This document shows, piece by piece, positions 58,337 through 64,000 of a stretch of DNA of 64,000 nucleotides. The position numbers and the translations under genes are program-made. Origin of the DNA: Planctomycetota bacterium. GTDB taxonomy: Bacteria > Planctomycetota > JACQVV01 > JASMLP01. Every line of letters starts with the position of its first letter. Positions within the stretch are counted from its first letter, which is position 1. Under the pieces are notes generated by a model that made no database searches, was not told the DNA's origin, and saw only the letters and a list, made by a program, of their open reading frames with translations. The DNA lies in the NCBI GenBank assembly GCA_030748635.1, contig JASMLP010000143.1, positions 25,049-89,048 of the forward strand, read 5' to 3'.

Positions 58337-59254
58337 GTGGCTCGATACTTATTTCGAAGAATCCTATTTCTACCGCTGGTATTACTGGTTCTTCTGACCG
58401 CGTCGTTTTTTCTGATGCGAGCAGCTCCTGGCGATCCTTTTGCCAACGAGCGAGGACGGGATCCCGAAATCCAAAAAAACCTGAAGGCCAAGTATCATCT
58501 GGATAAGCCGCTATGGGTTCAGTACGGGATTTTTCTCAAAAACCTTCTTCAGGGGGACTTAGGCCTTTCAACCAAATACAAGGACCGTACGGTCAATGAG
58601 ATCGTGGCGGGTCATCTGCCCCCATCGGTGTTGCTAGGCGTCATCGCCCTGCTCTTGGCTCTGGTGGTCGGTGTCGCTACCGGTACGGTGGCTGCGGTCC
58701 GTCAAAATACGGTATTCGATTATTCCACTATGGCAGTGGCCATGGTCGGAATATCGGCACCTACCTTTGTTGTGGGGCCGTTGCTTGTGTTGGTATTTGC
58801 TTACTATCTTCACTGGTTTCCGATTACCGGGTGGGGATCCTGGCATGAATTGATTTTGCCGGCGGTGACCTTGGCATTGCCATTTACAGCGCGCATCAGC
58901 CGATTGATGAGGACGGGAATGCTCGAGATCATCCGGCAAGAATTCATCAAAACCGCAAGGGCGAAAGGGTTGACCGAAACTCGAATCGTTCTCCGACATG
59001 CGATTCGTGGAGCCTTGCTACCTGTCATCTCCTACCTAGGGCCGGCTACGGCGGAAATCATGACGGGGAGCCTTGTGGTGGAGAAAATATTTCAGGTACC
59101 CGGTATCGGATATGAATTCGTCAATAGCGCGCTGAACCGAGATTACAGTCTTGTGTTGGGGTTGGTGGCCGTTTTTGGCACCCTTCTCGTTTTCATGAAT
59201 CTGTTGGTCGATATCGTGTACGGTCTGTTGGACCCGAGGATCCGGTACGAATGA
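58337..59254 (+). CDS. oppB: peptide ABC transporter permease
   Basis: Start trimmed to GTG 58337; PGDPF, EFIKTARAKGLTETRIVLRHAIRGALLPV EAA loop. Confidence 0.94.
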   Translation: MARYLFRRILFLPLVLLVLLTASFFLMRAAPGDPFANERGRDPEIQKNLKAKYHLDKPLWVQYGIFLKNLLQGDLGLSTKYKDRTVNEIVAGHLPPSVLLGVIALLLALVVGVATGTVAAVRQNTVFDYSTMAVAMVGISAPTFVVGPLLVLVFAYYLHWFPITGWGSWHELILPAVTLALPFTARISRLMRTGMLEIIRQEFIKTARAKGLTETRIVLRHAIRGALLPVISYLGPATAEIMTGSLVVEKIFQVPGIGYEFVNSALNRDYSLVLGLVAVFGTLLVFMNLLVDIVYGLLDPRIRYE

Positions 59255-60681
59255 GCACATCGGATCCCGTGAAATTCGTGGCCGGCCGCAGTCTCTGGCA
59301 GGACGCTTTCCGAAGGCTTCTAAGGAATCGTATGGCCGTTGTAGGAGCGATTGTGACACTGCTCCTGGCGTGTATTGCGATCTTTGCGGAGTGGGTTGTT
59401 CCGGTCGACCCTACATATCAAGAACTTCATCATCGGTTTGGCGTTCCTGGGCAGGTTCACGATACCACTCCAGAAAGACTCTTTCTCGTCGAGGGGGAGA
59501 GAACTTCATTTCCTCCTTTACGTTACCGTGGAAAGGGAACTCGGCATTTTCGTTTCCTGGTTCAGCAACGAATCGCGACCGGGGTCCACGTGCACTTGAG
59601 TGCCAGGAGCAAGAAGGTCCGCAAGATCCAGTTGACTCGGATCGATTCACTCCCGGAGTCGGTGGAAAGAATTGAAGTGCGAGGGGATCGAGAGGTCTTT
59701 CGCCACGGCAAAGGTGAGGAAGAGGTGACTGTCTTGGACAAGGAGATTGTTCTGGGAGAGAAGCTTGATGATGTTTTCTTGCCGCTACTCTCCCGGGCCA
59801 GTCGGGGGCGCCAGAAACTTGTTCTGAACCAGGTGGTACGGGCCGAAACGAATCAGACTTTGACCTTCGATCTCGAATCGGATCAGACCGTCCGGGGGCT
59901 GCGAATCGATAATCAAACGGTCGCTACATACGATCTGGTGGGACGCTTGGTGCAGGAAGTTCGGCGCGATGGAAAGCCGTTTCAGCATCGCCACCTGCTA
60001 GGGCAGGATATGCACGGAAGAGACCTTTTTTCCCGTCTCGTTTTCGGGGCTCGGATCTCGTTTTTGATCGGGGTGGTGGCGACACTCGTTTCACTGTTTA
60101 TCGGAGTGTTCTATGGAGCGGTCGCGGGGTGGGTAGGGGGTCGTGTTGATAGCTTCATGATGAGGGTTGTGGACATCCTGTACGGGATTCCGTACATGTT
60201 CCTGGTCATTATCTTGATGACTTCATTCGGAAGAGATGTTCGGGTCATGTTTATCGCACTCGGTGCGGTGCAATGGTTGACGATGGCCCGGATTGTGCGC
60301 GGGCAGGTTCTCTCCCTGAAAGAAAAGGAATACATCGAGGCGGCTCGGGCATCGGGCGGTGGGGGGTTCTGGATTCTGACCCGACATCTCATTCCCAATA
60401 CTCTGGGTGTCATCGCGGTCTATACGACTCTCACGATCCCCTCGGTCATCCTTCAAGAGTCCTTTCTCTCTTTTCTCGGACTCAGTCCCGAGTGGCAAGG
60501 GCAACCGCTGGAATCTTGGGGAGCTTTGACCTGGAACGGGATCCAGGCTCTGGGAACGGGACAGAACTGGTGGCTCCTGGTCTTTCCGGCCATGACCCTG
60601 GCGATCACGCTCTTTTCGATGAATTTCCTTGGGGATGGACTTCGGGACGCCTTCGATCCACAGATGAAGGGGCGAACATGA
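59251..60681 (+). CDS. oppC: peptide ABC transporter permease with large periplasmic insert
   Basis: HLLGQDMHGRDLFSRLVFGARISFLIGV, EYIEAARASGGGGFWILTRHLIPN; about 200-aa insert after TM1. Confidence 0.94.
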   Translation: MSTSDPVKFVAGRSLWQDAFRRLLRNRMAVVGAIVTLLLACIAIFAEWVVPVDPTYQELHHRFGVPGQVHDTTPERLFLVEGERTSFPPLRYRGKGTRHFRFLVQQRIATGVHVHLSARSKKVRKIQLTRIDSLPESVERIEVRGDREVFRHGKGEEEVTVLDKEIVLGEKLDDVFLPLLSRASRGRQKLVLNQVVRAETNQTLTFDLESDQTVRGLRIDNQTVATYDLVGRLVQEVRRDGKPFQHRHLLGQDMHGRDLFSRLVFGARISFLIGVVATLVSLFIGVFYGAVAGWVGGRVDSFMMRVVDILYGIPYMFLVIILMTSFGRDVRVMFIALGAVQWLTMARIVRGQVLSLKEKEYIEAARASGGGGFWILTRHLIPNTLGVIAVYTTLTIPSVILQESFLSFLGLSPEWQGQPLESWGALTWNGIQALGTGQNWWLLVFPAMTLAITLFSMNFLGDGLRDAFDPQMKGRT

Positions 60682-61673
60682 CCCCGTTGCTGGACGTTCA
60701 GAATCTTTCGGTCACCTTTGATACCGATGATGGGGTGGTTCAGGCGGTCTCGGATCTTTCGTTTCATCTGGATGAAGGGGAGATTCTGGGGATCGTCGGC
60801 GAATCAGGGTCCGGCAAAAGTGTCAGTTGTCTGGCTATGATGGGGCTGGTTCCTTCCCCGCCGGGGCGCGTTCAAGGACGGTGCGCTCGATTCGAAGGGG
60901 AGGATCTGTTGACCCTTTCAGCTCGGGCGATTCGGAAGGTACGTGGGGATCGAATCTCTATGATATTCCAGGATCCGATGACTTCGCTCAATCCGTATCT
61001 GCGGGTTTCGAGCCAACTGACCGAGGCCATGCGGACGCATCGCCAGGTTTCTCGGAAGGACGCGCTGGACCGGGCGGTCGAACTTCTCGATCTGGTCCAT
61101 ATTCCCGATGCGAGTCGACGGATTCACGACTACCCGCATCAGTTCTCCGGCGGAATGCGACAGCGGGTCATGATTGCCATGGCGCTCATGCTCGAGCCGA
61201 AGATCTTGATCGCCGACGAACCGACCACCGCGTTGGATGTGACGATTCAGGCCCAGATCCTCGATCTGCTCGGGGAGATTCGTCAGCGCTTGGGGACCTC
61301 GATGATTTTGATCACTCACGATCTGGGAGTGGTCGCGGGAGTTTGTGATCGCGTCGGAGTGATGTATGCCGGTCGTTTTTGTGAAATGGGGCCGACGGAT
61401 CTCCTCTTTTCCGACCCTTCACACCCCTATACGCGAGGACTTTTACGTTCCGTTCCACGAATTGACCGTCCATCTCACGCGACGCTCTCTACGATTCAAG
61501 GAAATCCGCCGAATATGACCGATCCACCTGCCGGGTGCGCGTTTCATCCCCGGTGCGAGGAGCAATTCGATCGATGTTTGGTCGAGAGGCCTGAATGGAT
61601 GGGCGATTCCGGGGAGGGACAGAAAAGAGTCGCTTGCTGGCTCGAAGAATCCGAGGCGGAGGGATCTGAATGA
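60678..61673 (+). CDS. oppD: peptide ABC transporter ATP-binding protein
   Basis: Start trimmed to ATG 60678 overlapping oppC stop; GESGSGKSVSCLAMMGL, FSGGMRQRVMIAMAL, ILIADEPTTALDV. Confidence 0.95.
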   Translation: MTPLLDVQNLSVTFDTDDGVVQAVSDLSFHLDEGEILGIVGESGSGKSVSCLAMMGLVPSPPGRVQGRCARFEGEDLLTLSARAIRKVRGDRISMIFQDPMTSLNPYLRVSSQLTEAMRTHRQVSRKDALDRAVELLDLVHIPDASRRIHDYPHQFSGGMRQRVMIAMALMLEPKILIADEPTTALDVTIQAQILDLLGEIRQRLGTSMILITHDLGVVAGVCDRVGVMYAGRFCEMGPTDLLFSDPSHPYTRGLLRSVPRIDRPSHATLSTIQGNPPNMTDPPAGCAFHPRCEEQFDRCLVERPEWMGDSGEGQKRVACWLEESEAEGSE

Positions 61674-62662
61674 ACCCGGAAAAGTCCTCTCCCTTACTCC
61701 GAGTCCGTGGACTGAAAAAACACTTTCCAGTCCACGAGGGACTGTTTCGTCGACAGACGGAGTGGGTTCGTGCGGTGGATGGTGTCTCATTCGACCTCTA
61801 CTCAGGAACGACTCTGGGGTTGGTAGGAGAGTCCGGTTGCGGGAAGTCGACTCTTGCTCGTTTGATCCTGCGGCTTCTAGAGCCGACCGAGGGTCAGGTG
61901 GAGTTCGAGGGAGTGGATGTCAGTGGGGTGTCCATGAGGGAGTTTCGGTCGGTACGCAAAGATATGCAGATCGTATTTCAGGATCCTCACGCATCGCTCG
62001 ACCCGAGGATGACGGTCGAGTCGATTATTTCGGAACCCCTTCGCATTTTCGGTCTGAATCAGCGCAAAGAGAGACGCTGGAGAGTGCTGGAGTTGATGGA
62101 TCTCGTAGGACTTGATCCGGCTTTTCTGAAGCGATACCCCCACGAATTCTCCGGGGGACAACGTCAGCGTATCGGTATTGCCCGTGCACTGGCTCTGGAA
62201 CCAAAAATGATTGTTTGCGATGAACCGGTGAGCGCTCTGGATGTTTCGATACAGTCCCAAATTTTAAACTTGCTCGAAGAGCTTCAGGAAAGACTGGGGT
62301 TGACTTATCTGTTTATTGCTCACGACCTGGCTGTTGTGCGTCATATCTCGGATATCGTCGCAGTGATGTATCTGGGAAGAATCGTGGAGATGGCGACCGC
62401 ATCGAAATTGTACGAATCTCCACAGCATCCTTACACTCAGGCATTGCTCTCGGCGGTACCGATTCCCGATCCTGAGATTGAACGGAAGCGGAAACGGATT
62501 CTGCTGGAAGGGGCGTTGCCCAGCCCGCGCCAGTTCCATCCAGGGTGTTCTTTCGCCTCTCGTTGCCCCGTGGTGGACGCTTCTTGCCGAAGTACGCCAC
62601 AAACGCTTCGAGAAGTCACGGAATCGCACCGTGTAGCGTGCCATCTGGTCAAAACGTCTTGA
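61670..62662 (+). CDS. oppF: peptide ABC transporter ATP-binding protein
   Basis: GESGCGKSTLARLILRL, FSGGQRQRIGIARAL, MIVCDEPVSALDVSIQ. Confidence 0.95.
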   Translation: MNPEKSSPLLRVRGLKKHFPVHEGLFRRQTEWVRAVDGVSFDLYSGTTLGLVGESGCGKSTLARLILRLLEPTEGQVEFEGVDVSGVSMREFRSVRKDMQIVFQDPHASLDPRMTVESIISEPLRIFGLNQRKERRWRVLELMDLVGLDPAFLKRYPHEFSGGQRQRIGIARALALEPKMIVCDEPVSALDVSIQSQILNLLEELQERLGLTYLFIAHDLAVVRHISDIVAVMYLGRIVEMATASKLYESPQHPYTQALLSAVPIPDPEIERKRKRILLEGALPSPRQFHPGCSFASRCPVVDASCRSTPQTLREVTESHRVACHLVKTS

Positions 62663-62706
62663 TCCGGTGTGCCGAGGGGAACTCCAGGGGTGCTGAGTCA
62701 GGTCCT

Positions 62707-63846
62707 TTAACGGTTCCGTTCGCGTGGGGGTAGCGTGATCAATGGGTGACGTCGGATATGCGGGGTGATAAAGAAAATCAGTTCGGTTTTCTTGGATACA
62801 CGACGATAGCTCTTGAAGAGATATCCCAGTAGAGGGATGTCCATCAGAAAAGGTATTCCTCGCTGTGTAATTACACTCTGATTGGTGAGAAGTCCTCCAA
62901 TAATGAGTGTTTCCCTATCTCGCACGTAGACATGGGTGTGGGCGTTTCGCGTGGAAATGATCGGGTTGGCGACCCCGACATTTGTGGGGTCGGTGTAACT
63001 GGTGACCGAACTGACTTCAGGTTTGACTTCGAGTTCCACTGAGGTTTCCGAGACAATATGAGGTGTCACCTCGAGTTTTACGCCAACTTCATCGTAACGC
63101 GTCGTGATCGTCTGCACGTTATTTTTGATCTGAACCGTCTGGATGGGCACTTTTTCACCGGTGAGAATTTTGGCCGCTTTGCCGTTCATGACCAGGATCC
63201 GAGGAGCCGAAAGAACTTCAGCTTGTCCGCGCTGGAGGAGAGTGCGCAAGGTGTGGGTGAGGATTCCGGATTGGTGATCTCGACTCAGATTGAGGGCTCC
63301 GGTTTGTGAAAATCCCTGAAAGGTGGTGTTGGTGCTGACCGCTTTCAGGTAAGAGTCCGGATCAAAAATCGAAGTGGAGTCGCCGAGGTAACTATCGAGA
63401 TCGTCCGAGTGAAAGACCGATAGGGTCCCATCCCAGCCCAGCGAGGATCCGTAATCGAGTTCCGAATCGTGCGTTACCTCGACAACTTTGACCTCGATCA
63501 TCACCTGGGGTTCAGGACGGTCGATGATATGTAGGAGTTGTTTGAGGAGTTCGATGTTTTCAGGACGATCGGTGATGGTGAGGAGATGAAGCGATTCGTT
63601 TTCCCAGATCACCCCTTCTTTTGATTTCCATCGTTCCAGAAAATTGCGGTAAATTTTGCCTCGTTTAGGGCCTACGTAGGGATGGAAATATGTCACCATC
63701 CCCTTGGCTTCCAGGAGACGACGTTTCTGGCTGTAGCGGTAGTCTTCGGTATTCTTCCCCGGCGATTTACTTTGCTGTGAAACAGCGGGAAGAGGTGGGG
63801 GTCCAAGAAATAGCAGGGCGACCGTCAGAAGGATTGAGGCACGAAT
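62707..63846 (-). CDS. secretin (type II/III secretion or type IV pilus secretin family)
   Basis: VMIEVKVVEVTHDSELDYG, LTGEKVPIQTV, VGVKLEVTPHI, LIIGGLLTNQSVITQRGIPFLMDIPLLGYLFK. Frame is open upstream of ATG 63699 and encodes a signal-peptide-like IRASILLTVALLFLGPPPLPAVSQQ; 5' end uncertain. Confidence 0.85.
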   Translation of the reverse strand: MRASILLTVALLFLGPPPLPAVSQQSKSPGKNTEDYRYSQKRRLLEAKGMVTYFHPYVGPKRGKIYRNFLERWKSKEGVIWENESLHLLTITDRPENIELLKQLLHIIDRPEPQVMIEVKVVEVTHDSELDYGSSLGWDGTLSVFHSDDLDSYLGDSTSIFDPDSYLKAVSTNTTFQGFSQTGALNLSRDHQSGILTHTLRTLLQRGQAEVLSAPRILVMNGKAAKILTGEKVPIQTVQIKNNVQTITTRYDEVGVKLEVTPHIVSETSVELEVKPEVSSVTSYTDPTNVGVANPIISTRNAHTHVYVRDRETLIIGGLLTNQSVITQRGIPFLMDIPLLGYLFKSYRRVSKKTELIFFITPHIRRHPLITLPPRERNR

Positions 63847-63874
63847 GACGGGAACGCGACAAGCCGGATCTGAG

Positions 63875-64000
63875 TCACCGGTAGCTATTATTCTCTCCTT
63901 CGTTCACCATGCGCCGGACGATTGTAACTACCTTATTGGTAATGTCTTCTGGAGTTTTATTGGGAGGGCGAATCGAGCCGATTTCACCGACGAGATCGAA
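63875..64000 (-). CDS. C-terminus of an upstream gene (truncated by window edge)
   Basis: Minus-strand frame FDLVGEIGSIRPPNKTPEDITNKVVTIVRRMVNEGENNSYR ending at TGA 63875-63877; below the ORF-track length cut-off. Confidence 0.5.
   Translation of the reverse strand, partial: FDLVGEIGSIRPPNKTPEDITNKVVTIVRRMVNEGENNSYR

Noticed and set aside
60273-60677. N-terminal 135 residues of the 466-aa ORF containing oppD
   Set aside because: Out-of-frame overlap with oppC; the true start is ATG 60678 overlapping the oppC stop.

Overview
64 kb gene-dense bacterial chromosomal window with about 50 protein-coding genes. GTG/TTG starts and 4-nt stop/start overlaps are common. I saw no rRNA, tRNA, CRISPR array, transposase or phage gene. 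Recognisable content: xanthine dehydrogenase molybdopterin subunit (5'-truncated), M50 protease, citrate synthase, TolC-family protein, hisD, an HD-GYP-like protein, fused gcvP, a MerR-HTH/ParA ATPase with a small tail-anchored partner, beta-lactamase-fold hydrolase, fatty acid desaturase, a Zn-ribbon/TPR - HD hydrolase - rhomboid gene set, three Ser/Thr kinases plus an FHA-GAF-PAS histidine kinase, a FliK-like/FlhB-tail-like pair, a methyltransferase-like protein with a ~340-aa Arg/Asp/Gly/Ser-rich tail, an Ig-like + putative TULIP/BPI-like lipoprotein, queA, an ABC-2 exporter, a HEAT-NtrC operon, rnd, an HNH endonuclease, oppABCDF, and a secretin at the right edge. Best candidates for undescribed biology: (1) the MerR-ParA + tail-anchored coiled-coil pair (14.7-16.2 kb); (2) the methyltransferase-like/RGG-RD-tail fusion (36.7-38.6 kb); (3) the bacterial BPI/TULIP-like lipoprotein (39.5-41.7 kb). 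All family calls come from reading motifs in translations; no database search was run.
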